This document shows, piece by piece, positions 8,859 to 18,042 of a DNA stretch of 64,000 bases (position 1 is the first letter of the stretch; the number at the start of each line of letters is the position of its first letter). This stretch comes from Desertimonas sp963732335 (lineage in GTDB: Bacteria; Actinomycetota; Acidimicrobiia; Acidimicrobiales; Ilumatobacteraceae): assembly GCA_963732335.1 (NCBI GenBank), contig CAVSZO010000063.1, positions 558,001 to 622,000 of the forward strand. Direction: 5' to 3'. The position numbers and the translations under genes were made by a program. The notes beneath the pieces are model-generated. The model made no database searches, was not told the origin of the DNA, and was given only the letters and a program-made list of their open reading frames with translations.

Positions 8859-8967
8859 GACATCGCCTGCGCGGCCAGCCCCGAAGTGCCGCCCTCGGCC
8901 ACGTTGAGTCCGGTCCAAACCTTCATGTTGATGGCGATCCGATCATCTCAGAAGATCTCGCTCTGTT

Positions 8968-9082
8968 AAGAAGTGCGATGACCACGCCGTGCACGTCGTC
9001 CGCGACGGCTCGCACGGCGTCGGCGGCGGGCTCGCCGAAGCTCGCCTCGCCGATGATGGCCAGGACGGGAATGGGGAGCTAC
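8968..9082 (-). pseudogene. Alpha/beta-hydrolase C-terminal fragment
   Basis: The minus strand reads LPIPVLAIIGEASFGEPAAD followed by AVRAVADDVHGVV. This is the strand and loop that carry the catalytic acid region in epoxide-hydrolase/dehalogenase-like enzymes. No matching N-terminus lies upstream. With the N-terminal scrap at 855-972 it represents the same enzyme type, and both scraps follow an epoxide-hydrolase end, so one locus was probably duplicated and then decayed. Confidence 0.5.
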
Positions 9083-9248
9083 TGGAGCTCGCGTTGCTCG
9101 TCCTGCGCGATGGCATCAAGCGCATCTCGATCGCTTTCCGCAAGCTCCCCCGTCCTTCGGGCGCCCTCGACATCCCCGAGGACGAGGAGATCACTCGTCT
9201 GTGCTGGCATGGAATCTCCTTCAGACGCGAGCCGAAGACAATGCGTCG

Positions 9249-9340
9249 TTACTGCAGTGAGCCGAATGTAGCCCGTACTTCAGAGGAGAAGAGCTGCGGC
9301 TCCTTCCAGGCGGCGAGGTGGCCTCGCTCCATCGCCACCG
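9249..9340 (-). pseudogene. Second copy of the epoxide-hydrolase C-terminus
   Basis: Minus-strand ERGHLAAWKEPQLFSSEVRA followed by TFGSLQ and a TAA stop. It aligns residue for residue with the end of the epoxide hydrolase at 971-1050 (GGHFAAWEEPQLFSTELRAA). The nucleotide match is high (GAAGAGCTGCGGCTCCT is shared). The rest of the gene is absent. Confidence 0.7.
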
Positions 9341-9449
9341 CACGGTGCGGGTGCGCGTTCAGTCATCGTGACCTGTGGCGGGTCGGTCAGGGCGACACGG
9401 TCCCAGTCGGCGGTATCGGCTGCCGCGTCGTAGGTGGCTCGTAGGAACT

Positions 9450-9790
9450 CGAGTCGGACCCGACGAGGAGTTCGCCGAGGAACTGGAACATTCCGCCGCC
9501 CGGGCGGAGGCACGCGGAGGCCTCGCTGCGGCGGCTGCCTTTCTCGAAAGCGCTGTGACACTCACGCCCGAGCCCGCCCGTCGCGTCGGCCGCCTGCTCG
9601 CGGCGGCTCAGGCAAAGCGCGAAGCCGGCGCGCTGGAAGCAGCCTTGCAGCTGTTGACTGCGGCCGAGGCCGGTCCGATGTCCGCCGTGCAGGCCGCAGA
9701 GGTCGAGCACCTGCGGGGACAGGTTGCGTTCGATCAGCGCCGTGTCGGCGAAGCCGCGGCGCCTGCTCGTCAGCGCGGCCAAGCGCTTCG
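9450..9790 (+). pseudogene. LuxR-family ATPase regulator, TPR-region fragment
   Basis: The segment DEEFAEELEHSAARAEARGG continues with LAAAAAFLESAVTLTPEPAR, RVGRLLAAAQAKREAGALEA and AEVEHLRGQVAFDQRRVGEA. This is the helical TPR-like repeat between the AAA ATPase and the DNA-binding domain of large LuxR/guanylate-cyclase-type regulators. A frame change near 9760 leads to RLLVSAAKRFEP and then nothing. Both the ATPase and the helix-turn-helix are missing. It is a remnant of a gene normally about 900 residues long. Confidence 0.65.
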
Positions 9791-10377
9791 AACCAGCGAG
9801 TCCTATTCTCCCACGACACCACCGAAGAATTTTCGGTCCGTGCTGCACGCCACCCCGGCAGCGGGCATGAGGTGCGCCGCAACGGAGCCACAGTTCTGCA
9901 CCAACACCCCCACGCACGCGAAGCGTCCGGAGCCTGGGCGAAACGGCGCGGACCGATGCCGACCGTAGACACACCCACCCCTCGAGATGGTGGATGCCAG
10001 TACGCCCGGAGCACCCCCCAGGTCATCTCTCTGCCGACTACGGAGCGGGTTGGCCCACGAAACGGAGGCTCGCATCGATGCTGAACGACGGCAGCGATGT
10101 GTTCGTCGCGTGTGCGGAACCGTGGCGCGTGTGGACGGTCGGCGCCACACCCACCTCGATTGTCGCCACCGCATGCCGGCGCGCGGGCTTGCCGCATCTG
10201 GTTGATCACTCGATCTGGGCGATCCCGTGCTGCGGCGGTTCAGTCGGCTCATGAGCAGGAACCGAGTCCGACGAAGGGTCACTCGGGTCCGCCGCCCGGC
10301 AGCCCGGCACATCTCCGGGCCGCGGAGATGCTCCTCACGCTCAGCCGACTTGAAGCCGACTGATACCGTCCCGCCAG
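9791..10377. other. No gene recognised
   Basis: Nearly 590 bases with no protein-like frame on either strand. It follows the LuxR-type scrap and may be further decayed parts of that gene; LLTLSRLEAD just before 10365 could be its last trace. No RNA gene or strong hairpin noticed. Confidence 0.4.
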
Positions 10378-11979
10378 ATGTTGGGCGGTCGCCGTCGGGT
10401 CGTGTCCGCTCTTGTAGCTACCGCGGCGATCGGACTGGCGGCGACGCTGCTCTTCGGGCCGGTAGTCCTCAACTATGACGCCGCCTGGTCGCTCGTGTGG
10501 ACGCGTGATCTGTTGGTCGGGGCGCACGACGCCGAGGGTTCGGCAGTTGGTCCGATGCGACCGTTGAGCGAAACGTTCTCGCGGCCGCTTGTGCCGACAC
10601 CGCACCCCTTGACTGATGTTGTCTCTGGGTTGCTTGCGCCCGTTTCGCTACACGCACCGACCGTGAGTGAACAGATCCTGCTCATCCTTGCGCTCGGTGC
10701 GTTCGGTGCACTGGGGGTTGTGACCTACGTCCTCGGCGCTCGTGTCGGTGGACGGCTCGTTGGCATCCTGGCAGCGGCGATGCTCCTCACCCGCGAACCG
10801 GTACTCGGTTATGGGCTGCGTGCCTACCTTGATATTCCGTACACGGTGTTGCTCCTGGGTGCAGGCCTGTCGGCTCTGTCTGGCCGGGCGGCCGCGACTC
10901 GGACAGTGGTGCTACTGACCTTGGCAGGGCTGCTGCGTCCTGAGGCCTGGGTCGTCGCTGGCGGCTACTGGCTGTGGCTCGTCTGGACCAATCGTCGTAT
11001 TGACTGCAGGCTCGGCGTCCTGGCGGGTGTGTGCGTCGTTGCTCCGCTGGCGTGGCTCGCGGGAGGCTGGTTGATCGCAGGGGATGCGCTCCTTGCTCTT
11101 GGTCACACGACGGAGAACGCCGAGATTCTTCAACGCAGGACTGGACTGCTGAACGGCTTGGTATGGACCCCGCGACGACTCGGCGAGATTGTCCGCGTCG
11201 ACGGGCTCATCGGGGGGATCGTCGGCCTGACCGTCGCCGCGCGGATCTGGCGCTTGCGCCGAGAGCGAATGGCCTCGCCAGCCGGGCCGACAAGAGACGA
11301 CACAACGAAACCCGTAGCGCTCGTCGGCCTCGCCGCGGGCGGAGCGTTACTGTCCTTCGCTCTAGTTGTCACCGGTGTTGCTGGGCTACCGATCAACACG
11401 CGGTACCTGCTCCCGCAAGGTTCGATTGCGGCCCTCGCTTGGGCGTTGTCAGTGGCTGGCTGGCGATCTACCGTCGGAGATCCGAGACTTCGCTTGTGGT
11501 GGAAGTGGACGGGCCTCGCTGTTGCGGCGATCACAGTCGCGCTCATACCTTGGCATGTCAGCCGTTTGCGCGACCTTCACGGGCGGCTGACAAGTGAGAG
11601 TGAAGCCGCGCACGACCTTCGGGTTCTGGCCTCTGAGGCCCTGAACGCGGACACACCTGAGGCGGAGCGGGGCGACTGTCAGCTGGTCGTGGGCACGCCG
11701 AGCGAGCGAACAGTGCCGACCATGCTGCTCTGGTCGCGGCTAAGCTCTTGGGTCACTGACGACACCGCACGCGCCTACCTTGTGCAGCGGGCCGCCGAGC
11801 CAGGCGACGAGCACTTGGTCGTCGTTCCGATCACGAATGAGGTCGCCGACGGCTACGGGTTCAGTCGGCCCGGCGACGCTGCCGAATTGTTGGACCCAGC
11901 GAACGGCTGGCGCCCGGTGGCTACGGCAGGTGACTGGACTGCTCTTGCCGCGCCAACCTGCGCTCGCAGCGACGACTAG
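10378..11979 (+). CDS. Polytopic membrane protein, GT-C glycosyltransferase-like
   Basis: 533 residues with about nine to ten hydrophobic helices in the first 400. Helix 1 is followed by the external loop NYDAAWSLVWTRDLLVG, whose acidic residue just after the first helix is the hallmark position of GT-C/ArnT-PMT-like transferases. The later repertoire (PVLGYGLRAYLDIPYTVLLL, GLLRPEAWVVAGGYWLWLVW) also fits this superfamily. The last 130 residues form a soluble domain ending SRPGDAAELLDPANGWRPVA. GT-C enzymes transfer sugars from lipid-linked donors on the outer membrane face. No neighbouring glycan genes help define the acceptor. The frame is intact, in contrast with the decayed DNA to its left. 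The family is judged from topology only. Confidence 0.6.
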   Translation: MLGGRRRVVSALVATAAIGLAATLLFGPVVLNYDAAWSLVWTRDLLVGAHDAEGSAVGPMRPLSETFSRPLVPTPHPLTDVVSGLLAPVSLHAPTVSEQILLILALGAFGALGVVTYVLGARVGGRLVGILAAAMLLTREPVLGYGLRAYLDIPYTVLLLGAGLSALSGRAAATRTVVLLTLAGLLRPEAWVVAGGYWLWLVWTNRRIDCRLGVLAGVCVVAPLAWLAGGWLIAGDALLALGHTTENAEILQRRTGLLNGLVWTPRRLGEIVRVDGLIGGIVGLTVAARIWRLRRERMASPAGPTRDDTTKPVALVGLAAGGALLSFALVVTGVAGLPINTRYLLPQGSIAALAWALSVAGWRSTVGDPRLRLWWKWTGLAVAAITVALIPWHVSRLRDLHGRLTSESEAAHDLRVLASEALNADTPEAERGDCQLVVGTPSERTVPTMLLWSRLSSWVTDDTARAYLVQRAAEPGDEHLVVVPITNEVADGYGFSRPGDAAELLDPANGWRPVATAGDWTALAAPTCARSDD

Positions 11980-12181
11980 CGACCGTCTCAGGCCTGAGGC
12001 GCTTCGCGGTCACCATGGCAGTGCTCGCCGTGCACGTCCCGGACGCAAGCCGTCGTGTCGGCCACGCGCGACGGGTCCGGCGGGAACCTCAGCGAGCAGC
12101 TCGGTCACCCGCGTCCTCCTCGATCCCGTCTGACCAGGTCGACGCGTAGTTGCGCGATGGCGGTGGCTGCGATGGGCACGA

Positions 12182-13201
12182 TCAGGGCATGCGGTCATGA
12201 TGACGGCGGGTCCAGAATGGAGCGTTCGGCCAGCGCTCCTCACGCTGGTAGATCGCCCGGCGCTGGGCCTCGTAGTCGGCGACGATCGCCCGGTAGCGTG
12301 CCGCGAACGCACAGGGATCGTCGACGCACCGCGCCGCTTCCCGGCCCATCAGCACCGCCGTGAGGATCCCCTGCGACGACAGCGGATCGAAGCTCGCGGC
12401 GGCGTCTCCGGCGGCCAGCCAACCGACGCCGCACAGTGGCTCGAGGTGGGCCGTGCCGGCCGCGACCACCAGTGGGACCGTGGGCGCAGCGCGTCCGAGG
12501 AGTGCGGCGATGTGGGTCGTCCGGCGGGCGCCGAGGTCGAAGCCGCCGCTCGTGCGCAGCTCGGCGGCGAGCAGGTCGCCGTCGGTGAGGAAGGCGACCA
12601 CCCGCCGGTGGTGTGGGATGGGGCACGTGTACCACCACCCGGTCTCGACGGCCTCCACCGTTGTCGTGGCGTCGTTGTCGGTGCCCGCTCGCGTGTAGGT
12701 CGCGAGCACCGCGACCAGCCGGTCGCCGGCGATCCTTCGGGCCCCGCGTTGCCGAGCGTTATCGGCGCGCCGCCCGGAGGCGTCGATGACCACCGACGCC
12801 GCTAAGACTGTGCCGCCATCGAGGGATGTCCGCAGGGTTGCCCCGGCGGCCTCGGCGGCCGCGAGCAGGCTGGCGTCGAACGCCAAGCGGTCGAGGTGCC
12901 ACCCAGTGCCGAAGGGGTTGAACATGAAGTCCGTTGCCAGGAGCTCGCCGGTGCCCCACGCGGCGCGGTTGCCCAGGCTGCGGTGGTGGTCGGCGGGTAC
13001 GAACGTGCCGTGCCCGAAGACGTCGTCGACCGCTCGATCGAGTCCGGGTGGTGCACCCTCGCCGACGCCGAACGGGCGGTGGGATCGACGATCGACGACG
13101 AGGACGACGGAGCGGCCGCTGCGAGCGAGTGTGGCGGCGGCGGCACACCCGGCCGGGCCACCGCCGATCACGACAGCGTCGTGACCGGCCCGCCGTCCCA
13201 C
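12182..13201 (-). CDS. LodB-like FAD-dependent protein (CTQ maturation partner)
   Basis: About 340 residues from GTG 13201 (an ATG at 13237 is also in frame, but lies further inside the upstream gene). HDAVVIGGGPAGCAAAATLA is the FAD-binding GxGxxG motif, followed by the GWWYTCPIPHHRRVVAFLTD region and WLAAGDAAASFDPLSSQGIL. That is the layout of the tryptophan-halogenase/geranylgeranyl-reductase flavoprotein group to which LodB belongs. It overlaps the 3' end of the lodA-like gene and must be cotranslated with it. In characterised systems the flavoprotein is needed to build the cysteine tryptophylquinone of LodA in the cytoplasm. The pairing here makes that role likely; direct evidence is lacking. 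Confidence 0.75.
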   Translation of the reverse strand: MGRRAGHDAVVIGGGPAGCAAAATLARSGRSVVLVVDRRSHRPFGVGEGAPPGLDRAVDDVFGHGTFVPADHHRSLGNRAAWGTGELLATDFMFNPFGTGWHLDRLAFDASLLAAAEAAGATLRTSLDGGTVLAASVVIDASGRRADNARQRGARRIAGDRLVAVLATYTRAGTDNDATTTVEAVETGWWYTCPIPHHRRVVAFLTDGDLLAAELRTSGGFDLGARRTTHIAALLGRAAPTVPLVVAAGTAHLEPLCGVGWLAAGDAAASFDPLSSQGILTAVLMGREAARCVDDPCAFAARYRAIVADYEAQRRAIYQREERWPNAPFWTRRHHDRMP

Positions 13202-15153
13202 ACCATCGGGTCGATCTCCTGCCACGTGGCGCTCCAACTCCTCATCGGCTCGCTGCCGAATCCGACGTTCGTCTCGACCAGCATGACCGCTGGGAACGCC
13301 CCGTCGGTAGGCCCCGGCTGCTCGGTCACGAGGCCGAGGTCGGCCCAGTGGTCGACCATGTTGCGCAGCGTGTCACTGCGGTTGGCGGCGGCGACGAAGC
13401 GCTCCCAGTCGTACCGGCGCCCGAACGCCGCCTGGCGGTCGGTCATCGCCGCCGTGGTGTCGACGACTACGAGGTAGTCGACCTCGCGAAGCACGTGGTT
13501 CGGGACACGCGCCGGCCAGAACGTTGGCAGCACGGTCGAGATCTCCGGCTCGTACCCGGAACGGCAACTCGCCGCGTCGCTATGCCAGGGCGTGCTCAGC
13601 CAGCGCGTCAGGTCCCCGGGACCGCTGCCGGCCAGCGGCCCGTCGGCCGCCATCGTCCGCTCGGGCGTCAGCTCGTCGCCGTCGTCGACGTGCTCGACCG
13701 TCGTCGACCGCAGCCGCAGCCGGCAGGCGCCCGACCACATCGACGGCACCCGCAGTGTCCACGGCACCTCGACGCCAGGGTGGTACGCGCCACCGAGGCA
13801 GGCGTCGAGGCCGGCGCGGTCGAGGGCCAGCACCTGCTCGCGCGGGCTGAGGGTGGCGAGGTCGTTCGGGGGCGGTGGGTCCCGGTCGTCGGTGAACGTG
13901 CCGGCAGCCCACGCCTGGAGCAGGGTGTACTGGATCGGTGTCACCGTCAGCCATTGGTACGGCGACCGCGCCGGGAAGGCGACCCCGTCGCCGTACATTT
14001 GCGGCTGGGCGGCCGGCTGCTCGAGGGCGTAATCCGGGCTGCGGAACTGGGCGAAGGTCTGCTGGCGCAGCGCGGCACTCGCAGGGGTCGGATCGGCGAG
14101 TCGAGTGAGCAAGTCCGGCGCCAGGTAATCGGCGCCACTACCCCACCCGTGCGAGCCGAGGTAGCCGGCATTGACCCACTGCATGTCGACAATGCGGCCG
14201 AGGATCGGCAAGATGTCGTCACGGAAGCTCACGTCAGCCGCGGTCAGGCCGGCGCCATCGAAGTTGTCCCAGCCGAGACGCGACGAGTCGTACGCGGTGA
14301 TCAGACCGGCACGGACCCCGGGGCCGTAGTTCGGCGGGGACACGACAACCCACCCCGGCTCGGCGTGCAGCGTGCGCCCGCCGATCGACACGGTCGCCAG
14401 CACCGGGCCATCACAGGTGTCGTCGGACCATCCGTCGTTGTTGGCGAATGACGTCAGCGGTGCCTGCCCCGGCGAGTAGCCACGACCCTCCGCCGGCAGG
14501 AACACGAGGCGCCCGAGCTCGTCAGTGAACAGTTCGCCGAGCGGCACACGTTCGTCGAGGAACCGCCCGGCGTCGAGGGCGACGGGTGCCGCCGCCGGCC
14601 CGCTCACCGATCGTTCGCCGGCGGCGACCACCAATCGCTCACGATCGGCGCCGGTCACGTCGGCGTTGCGCCGCTTCACGGCGACTGCCACAGGCAGGTC
14701 CATCGCCCGGTTGAAGTCGTACCAGGCCGCCTTCTTGTTGGCGACGCTCACCGTCCACGTGATCTCGGCGTCGGCCGCCGTTATCTCCTGCAGGACGGCG
14801 CCTGTCGCGTCGTAGCCGAAGATGCGGAAGCCGGCCGCCTGGCGGGCGATCGCCCCCGTGGCGTCCTTGAAGCCACCGGGCGCCACCGGGAGCGATCCCG
14901 GTAGCTCGGGACCGAAGAAGAAGCTGTCGGCGCTGTTGCCGACGCGGGCGATGCCGACGGCCGGGTGCACGGCGACCGACGCGACGCCCACCAGCGGATC
15001 GCTCGACGATGACGACTGCGTGCCCGACGAGGGCTGTGCGGCCGCGTCGCCGGTCCGGCCGTCGAGCACGCCGCGCCCGGCCACGAGGGCGGTCGCAGCC
15101 ACTGTCGCCTGCGCCAAGAACTCGCGTCGTGTGTAGATCACCGGACGTCTCAC
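13168..15153 (-). CDS. LodA-like quinoprotein amino-acid oxidase with Tat signal
   Basis: 661 residues from GTG 15153. The N-terminus MRRPVIYTRREFLAQATVAA contains a twin-arginine motif (TRREFL) followed by a hydrophobic stretch, so export in folded form is predicted. The mature part opens VHPAVGIARVGNS, the LodA/GoxA signature, then SFANNDGWSDDTCDGPV, TVTPIQYTLLQAWAAGTF and CLGGAYHPGVEVPW. Near the C-terminus are TPWHSDAASC (Cys530), FWPARVPNHVL (Trp546) and RRYDWERF (Trp583). In LodA the cofactor is cysteine tryptophylquinone made from one Cys and one Trp; by position Cys530 with Trp583 is my best guess. Family members oxidise free amino acids (lysine, glycine) with release of ammonia and peroxide. 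Substrate here unknown. Forms an operon with the LodB-like gene. Confidence 0.8.
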   Translation of the reverse strand: MRRPVIYTRREFLAQATVAATALVAGRGVLDGRTGDAAAQPSSGTQSSSSSDPLVGVASVAVHPAVGIARVGNSADSFFFGPELPGSLPVAPGGFKDATGAIARQAAGFRIFGYDATGAVLQEITAADAEITWTVSVANKKAAWYDFNRAMDLPVAVAVKRRNADVTGADRERLVVAAGERSVSGPAAAPVALDAGRFLDERVPLGELFTDELGRLVFLPAEGRGYSPGQAPLTSFANNDGWSDDTCDGPVLATVSIGGRTLHAEPGWVVVSPPNYGPGVRAGLITAYDSSRLGWDNFDGAGLTAADVSFRDDILPILGRIVDMQWVNAGYLGSHGWGSGADYLAPDLLTRLADPTPASAALRQQTFAQFRSPDYALEQPAAQPQMYGDGVAFPARSPYQWLTVTPIQYTLLQAWAAGTFTDDRDPPPPNDLATLSPREQVLALDRAGLDACLGGAYHPGVEVPWTLRVPSMWSGACRLRLRSTTVEHVDDGDELTPERTMAADGPLAGSGPGDLTRWLSTPWHSDAASCRSGYEPEISTVLPTFWPARVPNHVLREVDYLVVVDTTAAMTDRQAAFGRRYDWERFVAAANRSDTLRNMVDHWADLGLVTEQPGPTDGAFPAVMLVETNVGFGSEPMRSWSATWQEIDPMVWDGGPVTTLS

Positions 15154-15647
15154 CCGAACCTCCCTCGATCAGCGCCACCGAGCGGCGCCCACCAGTGTCA
15201 CAGCCGCGGCGGGTCGACACCGACGCATTCCGGACCCCGAGCGATCCGGTCAACGACGCCACGTTCCGTCGGTGACGGAATCGTGTCTTCAACGGTGGTT
15301 CTGCGACCCTCCCTCGGGCAGCGGTGTTCAATCCAGTTGAGCTGTGTGCTGCGCACGTGAAGGTGATCTCGCCTCCATCGATGGAGACGATGAGAGGCCC
15401 GCTGAGCGACTCGCCGTCGCGGTCGCGGGGTTCGTCACGTTGGGACCCGGTGCCTCGGTCGGGACGGGGAACACTAGGAGCGTCCTCGTCTGCGTCGTCT
15501 CGTGACGTCCATGGTTCTTCGCTGTCAGCGCACTTCTGCAAGCGCGACGTGGTGCGCGCCGGTCGGTTGGGCTCCGTCAGCGAGTAGGACGCTGATGTGG
15601 GAGCATCGTGGCGCCGAGCCGTTGGGAGACCGGAAAGGGTGAGCGCG
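15154..15647. other. Divergent intergenic region, no gene recognised
   Basis: About 490 bases between the lodA-like start (minus) and an alpha/beta hydrolase (plus). It must carry both promoters. I see no clear sigma-70 boxes, palindrome or conserved peptide. Confidence 0.4.
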
Positions 15648-16475
15648 ATGCCTTTCGTGACGACTGGGGATGGGACGGAGATCTTCTACAAGGACTGGGG
15701 TAATGGTCGGCCGATCGTGTTCCACCATGGGTGGCCGTTGAGCTCGGATGACTGGGACGCACAGATGATGTTCTTCGTCCTGCGTGGGTATCGCGTCGTC
15801 GCCCACGACCGTCGTGGTCACGGTCGGTCGACGCAGACGTCGAACGGCCACGACATGGACACCTATGCGACCGATGCCGCGGCAGTCGTGGAGCACCTCG
15901 ATCTGCGAGACGCGGTGCACGTCGGGCACTCGACCGGAGGCGGTGAAGTGACTCGCTACGTCGCCCGCCACGGGGCCGGCCGTGTCGCCAAAGCGGTGCT
16001 GATCGGTGCCGTCCCGCCGCTGATGCTGAAGACCGATGCCAACCCGGGCGGGCTGCCGATCGAGGTCTTCGACACCTTCCGGGAGGGCACCGCGTTCAAC
16101 CGGGCCCAGTTCTTCCTCGACGTCGCCTCGGGGCCGTTCTACGGGTTCAACCGGCCCGGAGCGCAGGTCTCCGAGGGGGTCATCCGGAACTGGTGGCGTC
16201 AGGGCATGATGGGCGGGGCCAAGGCGCATTACGAAGGCATCAAGGCGTTCTCAGAGACCGACTTCACCGAGGACCTCAAAGCGATCGAGGTCCCAACGCT
16301 GGTGATGCACGGGGACGACGACCAGATAGTGCCGATCGCCGACTCCGCTGAGCTTTCGATCAAGCTGCTCACGAACGGCACCCTCAAGGTGTATCCGGGC
16401 TATCCACACGGGATGTGCACGACCCACGCCGACGTCATCAACCAAGATCTGCTCGCATTCATCCAGGCCTCCTGA
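15648..16475 (+). CDS. Alpha/beta hydrolase, cofactor-free haloperoxidase/esterase type
   Basis: 275 residues from ATG 15648 with GGAAAGG ten bases upstream. MPFVTTGDGTEIFYKDWGNG and the oxyanion loop FHHGWPLSSDDW are typical of the non-heme chloroperoxidase-like esterase family, whose usual length is about 275. The triad is complete: Ser95 in GHSTGGG, Asp in MHGDDDQIVP and His in YPGYPHGM. Despite the family name, these are mainly esterases and perhydrolases acting on small esters or lactones. No signal peptide. It stands alone, with gaps of 490 and 360 bases on either side, so no pathway is implied. Confidence 0.85.
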   Translation: MPFVTTGDGTEIFYKDWGNGRPIVFHHGWPLSSDDWDAQMMFFVLRGYRVVAHDRRGHGRSTQTSNGHDMDTYATDAAAVVEHLDLRDAVHVGHSTGGGEVTRYVARHGAGRVAKAVLIGAVPPLMLKTDANPGGLPIEVFDTFREGTAFNRAQFFLDVASGPFYGFNRPGAQVSEGVIRNWWRQGMMGGAKAHYEGIKAFSETDFTEDLKAIEVPTLVMHGDDDQIVPIADSAELSIKLLTNGTLKVYPGYPHGMCTTHADVINQDLLAFIQAS

Positions 16476-16839
16476 CCGAGGCAGTGCAAGGCGCCGCCCA
16501 CGCGTGCCTCGAGCCGGCTCGCGACCGGCCGAACCGCACCGTGGTCACTGGTGCTTCGCCCGTCGGCGTCGCAGTGGATCGTGCCGACGCCTGGAGGGGA
16601 TCATCGAGGTGATGCCGGTGACTCACGCACGCTCGCTGTTGCCAGTACCTCCGTCGAGCTCTCGTTGCGAGTCGACAGCCAGGTAATCGTCGAGACTTGA
16701 TCATCCGGGTTCGCTTCGCGGATCGCTGGCCCTCCTCGAAAATCACTTGCCAGGACCATCAACCTCACGCCAACACTGGCGATCGGGATCGGTAGGGTCC
16801 CACGTTGGAGACCAACTGATCGGCGAGTACGGGGACCAC
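16476..16839. other. Intergenic, no gene recognised
   Basis: About 360 bases between two plus-strand genes. The frame of the downstream gene remains open upstream to 16747, but that part is not protein-like. No RNA gene seen. Confidence 0.4.
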
Positions 16840-18042
16840 ATGAGTCGACGCAACGTGATCGTCGCTTCGATCGTGGCCGGCGTGGCTGCCGCATCGGGTG
16901 CGCCGACGGGGGCGTCGGCTGAGCCGGCCGATGTCGGCGTCGATGCGGTCGGCGTCGGCGTGTCGGCTCGGCCTGTCGAGTCGAGCTGCTCCGCATCTGC
17001 GAGCACTGTGTCAACGTCGAGCTCGGACGCCGATAGCACGCGCGAGCAGGTCAGCAACATTCTTGAGTTGCACCACGCCGCCGGTGACTTCGTCGGTGCC
17101 CGCGTTGCCCTGTGCGATGGCAACGGCCCGGTCATCGAGGTCACCGCTGGTACGACGAGCCTCGATCCGGGCAGCGGGCCCGTCGATCCCGATGTGCCGT
17201 GGAACATCGGCAGCGTCACCAAGACCTTCGTCGCGGTCGTAGTGCTGCAGCTCGCCGATGAAGGTCACCTCGACCTCGACGCCGGCATCGACGGGTTCCT
17301 GCCCGACTTGCCGGATGCCGAGCGGATCACCCCTCGCCAACTGCTGCAGCACACCAGCGGGCTCGGTGAGTACCTCGATCAACCGGCGGTGCGCAACGAC
17401 CTGCAGCGGCAGTGGACCCCGGCGGAATTGATTGCCGTCGCCGAGGCGGCCGGGCGGGTGGGCGAACCGGGCGGCCCGTATCGCTACTCGAACACCAACT
17501 ACGTGGTGCTCGGCGAGATCATCGAGCAGGTGACTGGCAACACGTGGGACACCGAAGTGGCCACACGGATCGCCGAGCCGTTGGGGATGACCCACACCAG
17601 CAACATCACCGACGAACGGCCCCCCGGCTACGTCATCGTCGACGGATCCTTCGTCGATGCGACATTCATTGCTCACCCGTCGGTGGGAGGTGCCGCCGGC
17701 TCGCTGCAGTCCACCGGCCGCGACCTGCTGGTGTTCGCCACCGCCCTCGCCGACGGGACCCTTTTGACGCCCGACTCGCAGGCGGCGATGCACGCCTTCA
17801 TACCTGGCGAAGACCTCTCACAGTTCGGCATCCTCCACGGCTACGGGCTCGGACTGGAGCAGTACGCCAACGCCGACATCACCGTCATCGGCCACCTCGG
17901 AACCGGCGAAGCACACTCCGCGTTCGTCGGCTACGACCCAGACCACGGCACCGCCGTCGCCGTGCAGACCAACACCGCCGTAGGCGGACCACAGGGTCTC
18001 ATCGCCATCGAAGCACTCACCGCCGCCAGCCAAACCAGCTGA
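16840..18042 (+). CDS. Secreted serine hydrolase, beta-lactamase/DD-peptidase (class C) family
   Basis: 400 residues from ATG 16840. MSRRNVIVASIVAGVAAASG is a signal peptide with two arginines ahead of the hydrophobic core, followed by a Ser/Thr-rich linker to residue about 68. The catalytic domain has the nucleophile motif Ser125-Val-Thr-Lys128 (NIGSVTKTF), the second motif YRYSNTNYVV and the third motif GHLGTGEAHS. These complete the class C beta-lactamase/esterase/D-aminopeptidase set. LLQHTSGLGEYLD is the typical family stretch. Enzymes of this group act outside the cell on peptides, esters or cell-wall fragments; true beta-lactamase activity is not implied. No frameshift. The gene is isolated. 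Confidence 0.85.
   Translation: MSRRNVIVASIVAGVAAASGAPTGASAEPADVGVDAVGVGVSARPVESSCSASASTVSTSSSDADSTREQVSNILELHHAAGDFVGARVALCDGNGPVIEVTAGTTSLDPGSGPVDPDVPWNIGSVTKTFVAVVVLQLADEGHLDLDAGIDGFLPDLPDAERITPRQLLQHTSGLGEYLDQPAVRNDLQRQWTPAELIAVAEAAGRVGEPGGPYRYSNTNYVVLGEIIEQVTGNTWDTEVATRIAEPLGMTHTSNITDERPPGYVIVDGSFVDATFIAHPSVGGAAGSLQSTGRDLLVFATALADGTLLTPDSQAAMHAFIPGEDLSQFGILHGYGLGLEQYANADITVIGHLGTGEAHSAFVGYDPDHGTAVAVQTNTAVGGPQGLIAIEALTAASQTS

Noticed and set aside
12934..14451. Long plus-strand ORF opposite the lodA-like gene
   Set aside because: Arg/Gly/His-rich shadow of a well-supported minus-strand gene.
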